Notes under the pieces: generated by a model
Databases searched by the model: none
Seen by the model: only the letters and a program-made list of their open reading frames with translations
Told to the model about the DNA's origin: nothing
Source: Aigarchaeota archaeon
GTDB taxonomy: Archaea; Thermoproteota; Nitrososphaeria_A; Caldarchaeales; Wolframiiraptoraceae
DNA: 7,862 nucleotides
NCBI GenBank assembly: GCA_025059415.1
Contig: JANXDQ010000039.1
Location: forward strand, 1 to 7,862
Direction: 5' to 3'
Made by a program: the position numbers and the translations under genes
Shown: positions 1 to 6,221 of the stretch, in pieces
How the letters are laid out: each line of letters begins with the position of its first letter
Numbering within the stretch: position 1 is the first letter of the stretch

Positions 1-644
1 CTTATCGTCTGGCGGCTGAGCTTAAACTTTTCGACGAATCGATTATACTTGAGGGGTATCACTTGCTTTTGAAGTTCTGCGAGCATCATCAAATCGATCT
101 TATCTATCTTGGGTCTCGGATCCGGATACTCAATTACTTCTTGAACTTCTCGGCGCATCAATCTGTTTGTCCAATCTTGAGACCAGACCCCTCTTGAGAA
201 GTCAAAGAACTCGCCCATGAATGGCAGGAGCCTCATGTAGGCGAGCTTCTCTACTTCAACGTTATCTATTAGCTTAAGGAGTTCCATAGCCCGTAGAAGT
301 TCTAAGAAGCTCTTTTCATATTTTGGCGGTACCGCAAATATCGCAAAAAACTTCTTATGAGTCATCGAATAGGTGTAATAGTCTAGATACATTGATTCCC
401 CGAGCAGGTCCATTATTCTTGATATGTAGTGGGGTGGGTAGTTGCTCCTAAATTCTATTAGGTATCGCTGGAGTCCCAGGGCCCCGTAGTTTATTGAGGC
501 TCGTACAGATAGCCCAAGCTTCGGCAGCTTCTTCAACAGGATATATCTGACGGTGGAGACAGGGACCCCTGTCGCCCTAGAGATGTCTGAGAAGCGGGGC
601 CCCACATGCATCAACGCCTCAACGACCTTCTTTACTTCCTCCAT
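1..644 (-). CDS. Partial winged-helix transcriptional regulator with RAM-like middle domain
   Basis: This minus-strand reading frame starts at ATG 644 and runs open for 214 codons off the left edge. It has a strong SD (GAGGGGTGAGGG) directly before the start. Residues about 1-45 form a helix-turn-helix (FSDISRATGVPVSTVRYIL). Residues about 50-125 alternate strands and helices like the RAM/ACT-type ligand domains of Lrp/AsnC regulators. From about residue 177 a second helix-turn-helix begins (LSRQTI at the edge). This two-HTH layout is familiar from archaeal regulators, but I cannot name the subfamily. It lies 46 bases downstream of the small helical protein on the same strand, so the two may be co-transcribed, although a TATA-like TTAAAC near 681-687 could give it its own promoter. 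It is a candidate binder of the twin palindromes at 1129-1165; that link is inference. The C-terminus is outside the window. Confidence 0.8.
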   Translation of the reverse strand, partial: MEEVKKVVEALMHVGPRFSDISRATGVPVSTVRYILLKKLPKLGLSVRASINYGALGLQRYLIEFRSNYPPHYISRIMDLLGESMYLDYYTYSMTHKKFFAIFAVPPKYEKSFLELLRAMELLKLIDNVEVEKLAYMRLLPFMGEFFDFSRGVWSQDWTNRLMRREVQEVIEYPDPRPKIDKIDLMMLAELQKQVIPLKYNRFVEKFKLSRQTI

Positions 645-690
645 CCCTCACCCCTCTAAGCTTACTAACCTTATGGCCCAGTTTAAGACT

Positions 691-1068
691 TTACCGCCAT
701 TTTATTGACTCACCAACCTGAACGCACTCATTCTCTATTATCGGCAGATTCTCCAAGAAGCTTAGGAGAATCTGTTTCGCCTCGCCCCCTCCATGTACGA
801 GGGCCTTCGCCAATTCATCTGGGTTCCATCCAGTTAAAGCATACTCATCTATGATGTACTTGAAGACGAGCCTTAGGAATATGCAGCTTCCACTAGCTCC
901 GAAGATGTGGGCCAGAGCTCTGCAGAAATCTTGAGGGTTCTTGAGCAAAAGCTCGTATGGATCGGCTCCCGCGACCCTCTTCGAGAGCTGATATTCTAGG
1001 ACCGCCAGCGAACTTCTTCCCAGAACCCTTTCAAGGACCCCTTTAAAGAAAAAGGCGTAAGCCGTCAT
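691..1068 (-). CDS. Small helical protein, NitrOD5/DUF3227-like, paralogue of the gene at 3763-4251
   Basis: A 125-residue protein predicted to be all helical and soluble. The frame stays open up to a TTG at 1161, but I choose ATG 1068. It has the SD AGGAGGGG ten bases upstream, and the paralogue's similarity begins at the same point. A TATA box also lies at 1117-1128, inside the longer version. Aligned with the product at 3763-4251, it shares FFxG near residue 7, VLEY at 23, DPY at 36, NPxxFCxxL at 44-51, a Gly-rich turn near 57, IIDEY at 72 and PDE at 83, with only two single-residue gaps. This pattern (LG...VL...DP..L..NP..F...L...G.GA..I) is what I recall for the archaeal output-domain family NitrOD5/DUF3227. 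The family assignment is from memory and the function is unknown. Its promoter carries two palindromes, so it is probably tightly regulated. Confidence 0.72.
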   Translation of the reverse strand: MTAYAFFFKGVLERVLGRSSLAVLEYQLSKRVAGADPYELLLKNPQDFCRALAHIFGASGSCIFLRLVFKYIIDEYALTGWNPDELAKALVHGGGEAKQILLSFLENLPIIENECVQVGESIKWR

Positions 1069-1116
1069 CCGATCCTTACCCCTCCTACACATTTTTACAT
1101 AGAAATTACGTAGCCT

Positions 1117-1128
1117 CATGTATATATC
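1117..1128 (-). promoter_or_regulatory. TATA box for the gene at 691-1068
   Basis: On the minus strand the sequence reads GATATATACATG, a good archaeal TATA element. Its centre near 1123 predicts transcription starting around 1096, giving a leader of about 28 bases that contains the AGGAGGGG SD before ATG 1068. This supports the shorter start for that gene. Confidence 0.55.
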
Positions 1129-1165
1129 ATTTTTGCAAAAATAGGGGCACCATTTTTGCAAAAAT
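1129..1165. promoter_or_regulatory. Two copies of a perfect 14-bp palindrome, probable operator
   Basis: The palindrome ATTTTTGCAAAAAT occurs at 1129-1142 and again, identically, at 1152-1165. Each copy is preceded by C and followed by a G-rich stretch, and the centres are 23 bp apart, about two helical turns. The first copy abuts the upstream side of the TATA box at 1117-1128, where the TFB recognition element would lie. A dimeric helix-turn-helix protein bound there could block or recruit TFB. A looser half-site (CATTTTTACA) lies at 1090-1099. The regulator encoded at 1-644 is a candidate binder by proximity only. Confidence 0.6.
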
Positions 1166-1197
1166 GGGTGTTTAGTCAGGAGGATCTGAGCTGTAAT

Positions 1198-1212
1198 TTC
1201 TTATAAGTTTTT
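1198..1212 (+). promoter_or_regulatory. Candidate TATA box for the radical SAM gene
   Basis: The sequence TTCTTATAAGTTTTT contains the symmetric 8-mer CTTATAAG at 1200-1207. It would predict a start near 1230 and a leader of roughly 80 bases. An alternative AT-rich element (AATATTAA, 1282-1289) lies about 26 bases before the start codon at 1314, so the true promoter is uncertain. Confidence 0.35.
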
Positions 1213-1313
1213 ATGTTAGGGCCGCGCTCTTGGCCACCATCTTCTCTCAGGAATTAAGGAGCATATTCATTTGTGATGGACAATATTAAGCGGTAAACGG
1301 GAGCGGGTGGTAG

Positions 1314-2336
1314 ATGGTTAAGGTTTATCCTCCTAGGCCGGTCTCATGCGGCATATTACTCTCATACAAGTGTAACAGCGAGTGTAGGCACTGTATGTAT
1401 GCTTCTTCGCCGAGGTGGAGGGCGGATTGGATTTCCGAGCCGGATCTCTCTCGCATAATCTCGCAGCTCTCAGATAAAGTGGTTCCCGCCCCCGGTGGAA
1501 GATGGGATGTTGGAATAAATTACGGCATACACTTGACGGGTGGAGAGCCATTCCTGAACTTCGATCTCCTCCTCCGCGCCATCGAGATCGTTAAGGATTA
1601 CGGGTTGCCCTCAGCCTTCGTTGAGACAAATGCCTTCTGGTGCATCGATGACGCTTCAACTGGGGAAAAGTTTAGGATGCTTAAGGAGGCGGGGCTGGAC
1701 GGCGTCTTGGTAAGCGTGAACCCATTCATCTTGGAGTACGTTCCCTTTGAGAGGACTAAAATGGCCATCGAGATCGGTGGAAGAATCTTCGGCGGAAACT
1801 TGATGATCTATCAAGAGGTCTTCCACCATCAATTCCAGCGGCTCGGCCTACGGGGGACTATGAACTTTAACCGGTACATGGAGACCGCTGGGCTTTCAGG
1901 ATTAAGATATGTCGAGCTCCTCCCAATGGGGAGGGCGTGTTATAGGCTTCGCGGTCTCTTCATGAAATATCCCGCGAAATACTTCCTGGAGGAGAATTGT
2001 AGGGGGGAGCTGCTCAGGGGATGGCACACCCACATCGACAACTATGGAAACTACATTACTGGATATTGCGGGGGGATTTCGCTTGGGGATGCGCGGAATC
2101 TCGACGAACTCCTGGAAAAGGGAATAGACTTAGATGAGAGGCCCATACTTGGGGCTTTGATGAATAGCTTGGGAGAGTTATATGAGTTCGCGGTGAAGGA
2201 GTTTAACTACATCGAGAAGTCCGATGGCTACATCTCAAAGTGCGACCTCTGCCTCGACATAAGGAGACACATAGTCGAGAATTCAGGGGAATACATCGAG
2301 CTCTCCCCAATAGAGTTTTACCGTCACCTCCGTTAG
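1314..2336 (+). CDS. Radical SAM enzyme with C-terminal cysteine cluster
   Basis: A 340-residue radical SAM protein. The motif C20-x3-C24-x2-C27 holds the SAM-binding [4Fe-4S] cluster, and GGEP at 76-79 is the usual SAM amino-group contact; a TIM-barrel-like core follows. The C-terminal half has further cysteines: C209, C229, C252 in a GNYITGYCGG context typical of SPASM/twitch segments, and a C310-x2-C313 pair. It could therefore hold an auxiliary Fe-S cluster. Length and layout fit peptide- or cofactor-modifying radical SAM enzymes, but nothing shows the substrate, and no small precursor peptide is evident nearby. The start ATG is preceded by GGGTGGTAG, a close but plausible SD. The gene is divergent from the small helical protein and convergent with the KaiC-like gene, with only 4 bases between the two stop codons. 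Specific function unknown. Confidence 0.88.
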   Translation: MVKVYPPRPVSCGILLSYKCNSECRHCMYASSPRWRADWISEPDLSRIISQLSDKVVPAPGGRWDVGINYGIHLTGGEPFLNFDLLLRAIEIVKDYGLPSAFVETNAFWCIDDASTGEKFRMLKEAGLDGVLVSVNPFILEYVPFERTKMAIEIGGRIFGGNLMIYQEVFHHQFQRLGLRGTMNFNRYMETAGLSGLRYVELLPMGRACYRLRGLFMKYPAKYFLEENCRGELLRGWHTHIDNYGNYITGYCGGISLGDARNLDELLEKGIDLDERPILGALMNSLGELYEFAVKEFNYIEKSDGYISKCDLCLDIRRHIVENSGEYIELSPIEFYRHLR

Positions 2337-2340
2337 ATTG

Positions 2341-3759
2341 CTATAGGATCGGCGTGAGCCTTGTCACGAGGTTGCCATCGGAGATGTCTGCCTCAACGGC
2401 GAGGAGCTGAGTCCTCGGTTTGACGCCGTAGAGTAGGAAGCAGCCGTGTTTTCTCGTCAACCTGAGGTATATTGATGAGAGCGGGGGGAGGCTTTGTGCT
2501 AGTTCTGGGAAAGTGGACTCCATCACACATAGGATCAATCCATCAGTCTCCTTCGCCACCGCTATTAGGCGATGTAATGTCTGGAGAACGCCCTGTGATC
2601 CATAATGGAAGGCGAGGGCATCGGATGAGAGGATGCAGATTGGGGGCTTGCCGGCCCTCTTAACCAACTCCTTGATAGTAAATGCGAGCCTCTCCAAAGT
2701 TATCTCCAAGCTCTCTCCCCTATGCGTTATCAGGTAGTTGGGGGCCCCATATTTCTCGCCCGGACCCTTAGCCAAAATTATCCTTAGACCGGCCTCAAAC
2801 TCCTCTATCGGTGCTCCGTAGTGGGAGAAGACGGTTTTCAGGTTTTCAAGCCCCATGGTTACCGGGGGGATCAGGATTACGGGTTTCCCATTTTGGAGGG
2901 CGTTGATCATGGTCGGGTCTACGATGAGGCTGAGCTGAGTGGGACCTATCCTAGCATCCACTTCGAGCAAAGCTAATCCGGCCTTCGGATAGCCTCCGAG
3001 CAACTCATCTAAGTCCCGTATCCCTGTCGAGTGCGCGCCCGGGGGATCGGGCAATGGCTGGATCTTGAGGGCTTTCTCGGGGAGCTTTATCGTGGAGGGT
3101 GGGAATGCTTTGAAGCCATTTTTGAGGGTGAAGCACGCCCTGGGATTCGGTATCTCCGCTCCGCGCAGCTTAATTATCCTCAGCCTTCTCAGGAACTTGT
3201 CTTTGAGATGTGTTCTCTCGAGTAGGATGACGGCCGAGGCCACGAATTCCTCGAATCCGTATCCGATCCGCCGCCTCCCCACCGGGACCTCCTCTATCAG
3301 TATCGTCGTGCAGTTCATGGACTTCATTATCCTTGAAAGTAGGCTGTGTAAGAAGACCCTGAGCTCCCTCGGGCTCGTCATGCCCTGGACTATCGCGGTC
3401 AAGGAGTCTATCACCAGGCGCTGGGCCCCAAATGAGGAGACCTCGTTCAATATGACCTCGAAGAGCTCCGATGTCCCAGCCTCCATTAAGGTCAATAAGT
3501 CTAAGAACCTGAAGAGGCCCTCCTGCTCCAGCTTCTCAAAATCGAAGCCGAGTCCCCGCATATTCCTCATGAAGGCGTTTCTATCTTCCGCGAAGGAGAC
3601 ATAGACTCCACGTTCACCGTATTTCATCGCGCCCCAGTAAAGGAAGCTCGAGGAGAAAATCGTTTTACCGGTCCCGGGGCCGCCCGCCACGATCACTAAT
3701 TCTCCCTTCGGGATGCCGCCGACGAGTTCATCGAATCCGGGGATCCCGGTTGGATTCAA
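2341..3759 (-). CDS. KaiC-like ATPase with a degenerate second domain
   Basis: A 472-residue double-domain protein of the archaeal KaiC/RecA family. Domain 1 (about 1-235) opens with TGIPGFDELVGGIPKGE, has Walker A GGPGTGKT at 26-33, Walker B-like RLVIDSLTAI at 114-123 (Asp118), and the family's RIIKLRG strand at 194-200. The usual catalytic FEE motif reads FAED at 56-59, so one of the paired glutamates is Ala. Domain 2 (from about 243) repeats the entry motif STGIRDLDELLGGYPKAG, but the P-loop position reads LEVDARIGPTQ with no GxGKT, so it probably does not hydrolyse ATP. It starts at TTG 3759 with GGGGGTG about ten bases upstream, that SD lying inside the end of the preceding gene. The 3-base gap and shared promoter imply translational coupling. 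Probable signalling ATPase acting with its helical partner; the output is unknown. Confidence 0.88.
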   Translation of the reverse strand: MNPTGIPGFDELVGGIPKGELVIVAGGPGTGKTIFSSSFLYWGAMKYGERGVYVSFAEDRNAFMRNMRGLGFDFEKLEQEGLFRFLDLLTLMEAGTSELFEVILNEVSSFGAQRLVIDSLTAIVQGMTSPRELRVFLHSLLSRIMKSMNCTTILIEEVPVGRRRIGYGFEEFVASAVILLERTHLKDKFLRRLRIIKLRGAEIPNPRACFTLKNGFKAFPPSTIKLPEKALKIQPLPDPPGAHSTGIRDLDELLGGYPKAGLALLEVDARIGPTQLSLIVDPTMINALQNGKPVILIPPVTMGLENLKTVFSHYGAPIEEFEAGLRIILAKGPGEKYGAPNYLITHRGESLEITLERLAFTIKELVKRAGKPPICILSSDALAFHYGSQGVLQTLHRLIAVAKETDGLILCVMESTFPELAQSLPPLSSIYLRLTRKHGCFLLYGVKPRTQLLAVEADISDGNLVTRLTPIL

Positions 3760-3762
3760 GGC

Positions 3763-4251
3763 TCATTCACCCCCACTTATAACGCTGATTATGAGGTTAA
3801 TAAAGCGCTCCCTAGATTCTCTGCTACCGCTCTCCATGAGCTCGACAATTTCGTCGGGGCTAATGTCCTCCAGGTGATATTCATTGATGATTTTCTTGGC
3901 GAGAACCTTTAACAGAGCATTTGCCCCGGATCCGAGGAAGCCCCTCAGTCCATCGCAGAAGGCCTTGGGGTTGTCGTAAAGGACATAGTAAGGATCTGAT
4001 CCCAATATCCTCGTCATATGAAATTCTAGGACCCTGGCGCCGCTCTCACCGAGTAAGGAGTGAAATGCCCCCTGAAAAAACATCTTGATATGCATGCGAT
4101 GCTTCTCGTTCCCCAGCCCCATTTTCATATAGTATATGGAGACTTCTAAGATAAATAAATCTCTGGCACAATCAGCCCCCTTTATTAGGGACGGTTTTCC
4201 CAGATCTTTGATCAATTTTCGAGAATTATCAAGTATGGATTTGGAGTCCAT
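3763..4251 (-). CDS. Helical protein, NitrOD5/DUF3227-like, in operon with the KaiC-like gene
   Basis: A 162-residue soluble helical protein. Residues 1-50 are a leader region absent from the paralogue. Residues about 54-157 align with the product at 691-1068: MFFQG at 57, LLG at 66, VLEF at 74, DPYYVL at 86, NPKAFCDGL at 94, GSGANALL at 107, IINEY at 121 and SPDE at 131. From memory this matches the archaeal output-domain family NitrOD5/DUF3227, named for its occurrence in thaumarchaeal two-component proteins. No kinase, receiver or DNA-binding motif is visible. It is the first gene of a two-gene operon, and the KaiC-like ATPase starts 3 bases after its stop, so a physical or functional partnership is likely but inferred. 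The start ATG 4251 lies 24 bases from the centre of a TATA-like element, which suggests a leaderless message. Confidence 0.8.
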   Translation of the reverse strand: MDSKSILDNSRKLIKDLGKPSLIKGADCARDLFILEVSIYYMKMGLGNEKHRMHIKMFFQGAFHSLLGESGARVLEFHMTRILGSDPYYVLYDNPKAFCDGLRGFLGSGANALLKVLAKKIINEYHLEDISPDEIVELMESGSRESRERFINLIISVISGGE

Positions 4252-4271
4252 ACTTTGTTCATGTTCTCCGG

Positions 4272-4279
4272 CTTTTAAG
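4272..4279 (-). promoter_or_regulatory. TATA box for the helical protein/KaiC operon
   Basis: On the minus strand the sequence reads CTTAAAAG. Its centre lies about 24 bases before ATG 4251, the spacing expected for a leaderless archaeal transcript. No SD is seen before that ATG, which fits this reading. Confidence 0.5.
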
Positions 4280-4294
4280 GTGGATTAGATGGGC

Positions 4295-4316
4295 TTATGA
4301 TGGATCATGTTCATAA
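4295..4316. promoter_or_regulatory. Nested inverted repeats upstream of the KaiC operon TATA box
   Basis: Arms TTATGA (4295-4300) and TCATAA (4311-4316) flank a 10-bp spacer. The interrupted palindrome ATGAT-GG-ATCAT lies within this at 4297-4308. The element is about 16 bases upstream of the operon's TATA box, a sensible activator position. The octamer TCATGTTC at 4305-4312 recurs at 4259-4266, between the TATA box and the start codon. It does not resemble the palindromes at 1129-1165, so a different regulator would be expected. Confidence 0.3.
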
Positions 4317-4606
4317 TTATCAGATTAGGCGTGAAGGTGGTAACTGACACATTCTAGCGCGATACAAATAGGCAGCACATATCCAATCTCCATGAAGCAT
4401 AGATATGCGATGAAGCTCGGCTTTGAGGTGGATTGCCCTTATGAGGGCCCGGAATTGAAAGGTGGATCCTATCGTCTTGGGCGGCGGGGCACCTGAATTA
4501 TTGGAGATGGCGCGCGTCCTCCTAGATACATTTAGAGTGGCCAAATTTAACAGAGGTTTTTTCGAGCGAGCCTTTGATCGGATTATAAGCATTTGGCCAT
4601 TTTGAA

Positions 4607-4617
4607 TACTTAAATAG
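4607..4617 (+). promoter_or_regulatory. TATA box for the small pilin gene
   Basis: The sequence ATACTTAAATA ends 24 bases before ATG 4641. With the TTAAATA core at 4610-4616 the predicted transcription start is about 4640, so the message would be leaderless or nearly so. No SD precedes the ATG. Confidence 0.65.
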
Positions 4618-4640
4618 AGGGTCGGAGCGCGTTCAGCAGG

Positions 4641-5072
4641 ATGTTAGCTATGGAGAGGTCTAAGAGCGGGTTGTCGCCGCTCCTCGCCATACTCATCGGC
4701 CTAGTCATAACCATCGTGGCGGGAATCCTACTGGCACAGCTATACTTCAGCTACGCGGCAACGATCTCGACAAGGCCAGCGGCAAACGTAGAATACATCG
4801 ACCTGGTTTACCGCGGTGATGGAAGCGGAATCCTAGTGGTCAACGTAAAGAACATGGGAAACATCAGAATAAACAACTTAGAGATCAAAGACGGTAAAAT
4901 CAGCTGCGAAGACATTAGGGGTGTGCCCACGCCTTCGGGGGGCGTGGCCTCGATGGCCTGTACTGTAGGTGGTATAAGCCTTGGTGGCAATGTGGTTGCG
5001 ACTTTGATCGTGACCTTTGAAGATGGAAGTAGTCAGGCCTATCCCATAGCCGCTAGAGCTAGAGCTCCATAG
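4641..5072 (+). CDS. Small type IV pilin-like protein (class III signal peptide)
   Basis: A 143-residue secreted, membrane-anchored subunit. The short basic leader ends in ERSKSG, and cleavage by the archaeal prepilin peptidase (PibD-type) is expected after Gly10. A hydrophobic helix at 11-32 (LSPLLAILIGLVITIVAGIL) would form the filament core or anchor. From about residue 48 the chain is a beta-rich domain (ILVVNVKNMGNIRINNLEI... VVATLIVTFEDGS), reminiscent of the immunoglobulin-like heads of archaeal pilins. C89 and C107 could pair as a disulfide outside the cell. Upstream TATA spacing supports ATG 4641 as a leaderless start, though ATG 4650 would also preserve the signal. It is the first of three proteins of this type on the plus strand; the next begins 171 bases later with its own promoter. 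Major versus minor pilin cannot be decided. Confidence 0.82.
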   Translation: MLAMERSKSGLSPLLAILIGLVITIVAGILLAQLYFSYAATISTRPAANVEYIDLVYRGDGSGILVVNVKNMGNIRINNLEIKDGKISCEDIRGVPTPSGGVASMACTVGGISLGGNVVATLIVTFEDGSSQAYPIAARARAP

Positions 5073-5100
5073 GAACAAAATTACCTCAAAACATCATTCA

Positions 5101-5117
5101 TCTCTTTTCTTTTCTCA
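5101..5117 (+). terminator. Pyrimidine-rich terminator after the small pilin gene
   Basis: The tract TCTCTTTTCTTTTCTCA, rich in T runs with no preceding hairpin, begins 28 bases after the stop codon. T-rich tracts in the coding strand terminate archaeal transcription. The downstream gene having its own TATA element fits separate transcripts. Confidence 0.5.
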
Positions 5118-5202
5118 CTTCAAAAATAATGTCTAGCATTACGTCTAAGGGCTTTTCATACGTCTTATTGGCGGAATCCCGGATTTTACACCGTCTCCGA
5201 GT

Positions 5203-5218
5203 CATATTGTTTTTAGGT
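5203..5218 (+). promoter_or_regulatory. Weak TATA region for the large pilin-like gene
   Basis: CATATTGTTTTTAGGT lies upstream of the gene. The TTTTTA core (5210-5215) predicts a start near 5240, which favours GTG 5244 as start codon over TTG 5226. The element is weaker than the TTAAATA boxes of the other two pilin genes. Confidence 0.35.
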
Positions 5219-5243
5219 AAGTAAGTTGTTTTCTATATGTTGG

Positions 5244-6221
5244 GTGTCGGTTTTGGGGAGGCGTGTTCGGGGTAGGTTCGGGATATCCGTCATGTTCATG
5301 ACCTTCATAGCCGTGAGCATACTCTCGCTCGTCTTCATGACCTATTACTTCTATTTGACGCGGCAAAATCTATCTGCCTCGGAGGCCGAGAGGCTCTACG
5401 CTGAGGCAGCACAGGAGAGGCTGGAGGTCATCCTGGATAGGAGGGCCAAGGAGGTAATCGTGAACAACGTCGGCGGGATAGGCGTCACGATAAAGTATCT
5501 GGTGGGATTGGATAGGTCGGGTGGAACCGCGGTCATCGGAGACGTCGATGAAACCATAATACCAGTCGGAGGCAGCAAAACATTGCGCCTTGACGCCTCC
5601 CTCCTGAGCAGAGAGATCTACGTGATGACTGAGAGGGGAAACCTCTTCAGGGCAGTGCCTGGCGGATTCCAATTCGAGCTCGAGGCACAGCCACCGAGCA
5701 TAAGCCTTGGAAAGGGCGGAGCCGCGGTCGTAACCCTGAAGCTGAAGGCGGCCCTCCTCGAAACCCCGGAGCAGGGCGCGATCCTGATAGTGGGAGACCC
5801 CGATGGATGCGTGATGGCCACAACGACCACCAGAACACATATAACCGGAATAACCAGCGAAACGGCCAGAATCGTCGCCGGAAGAACGATCAGGATAGCA
5901 ACAATATACTCCTTTAAAGATCCTATCGAAACTATTACTTACGTCGCTGATCCGATGGCATTGACGGTGGTGACCAGTGTTAGCGCTCTCTATACTACTG
6001 AGGCCGTGATGAGGGCTAATGAGTGGGTCAGGACCCCGAGCCCGCTGACCACCAGCCTCAACACGAGGGTCAGGACGACCATGACGATCCCCGTCACCAT
6101 AAGTGCTCAAGCTCTGGACTACTGGGATGCCTCAAGTTGCTTCATCTGGTTCAAGGTCCTCAACGCCACAAGCGGAAGCAAGCTGGCCGAGGCCGGGGTA
6201 AGGGTCACCGCAACAAGATAA
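5244..6221 (+). CDS. Large pilin-like surface protein (class III signal peptide)
   Basis: About 325 residues, with a basic leader (LGRRVRGRFG), a probable prepilin-peptidase site after that Gly (residue 13), and a hydrophobic helix ISVMFMTFIAVSILSLVFM at about 14-37. A charged helical stalk follows (SASEAERLYAEAAQERLEVIL, about 44-64), then a long beta-rich ectodomain beginning NNVGGIGVTIKYLV. The distal half is Thr-rich (MATTTTRTHITGITSETARI). It is far longer than the 143-residue pilin beside it, so a minor pilin, tip or adhesin role is possible but inferred. I use GTG 5244; TTG 5226 is an in-frame alternative that adds six residues (MFSICW) and fits the promoter less well. No C-terminal anchor is seen. 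The frame is intact. Confidence 0.75.
   Translation: MSVLGRRVRGRFGISVMFMTFIAVSILSLVFMTYYFYLTRQNLSASEAERLYAEAAQERLEVILDRRAKEVIVNNVGGIGVTIKYLVGLDRSGGTAVIGDVDETIIPVGGSKTLRLDASLLSREIYVMTERGNLFRAVPGGFQFELEAQPPSISLGKGGAAVVTLKLKAALLETPEQGAILIVGDPDGCVMATTTTRTHITGITSETARIVAGRTIRIATIYSFKDPIETITYVADPMALTVVTSVSALYTTEAVMRANEWVRTPSPLTTSLNTRVRTTMTIPVTISAQALDYWDASSCFIWFKVLNATSGSKLAEAGVRVTATR

Larger units (their letters stand above)
4252..4640. other. 389-base divergent intergenic region, no supported gene
   Basis: This stretch lies between two divergent transcription units and holds their promoters at its ends. The only coding hint is a plus-strand candidate at 4477-4605. It has a TTG start, GGTGG eleven bases upstream, 42 codons and helix-forming residues (PELLEMARVLLDTFRVAKF), and ends just before the TATA box of the next gene. 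A second short frame at 4392-4496 (34 codons) overlaps it out of frame. Neither resembles a family I recognise; they could be a tiny gene, a decayed one or chance. No tRNA, convincing C/D-box RNA or repeat array is seen. Confidence 0.4.

Noticed and set aside
1069..1161. Upstream extension of the small helical protein to TTG 1161
   Set aside because: The extension would be encoded across the TATA box and both palindromes, is absent from the paralogue's similarity, and lacks an SD. ATG 1068 has AGGAGGGG at ideal spacing.
3065..3604. 179-codon plus-strand frame inside the KaiC-like gene
   Set aside because: It lies entirely opposite a well-supported ATPase gene. The translation is Ser/Pro/Lys-rich without recognisable motifs, and there is no promoter or SD.
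4296..4350. Possible C/D-box sRNA (ATGATGG as C box, CTGA near 4343 as D box)
   Set aside because: The C box has a mismatch, the C' to D spacing is too short for a guide, and the flanks do not form a terminal stem.
4320..4592. 90-codon minus-strand frame in the intergenic region
   Set aside because: The composition is unlike the neighbouring genes (Arg/Ile/Leu-rich with no domain). No SD or well-placed TATA box is seen, and the frame overlaps the other strand's promoter region.
5370..6110. Long open frame (246 codons) on the minus strand opposite the large pilin-like gene
   Set aside because: The translation is low-complexity and His/Arg/Ser-rich with no family features. The plus-strand gene has a signal peptide, membrane helix and promoter, so this is a mirror frame.
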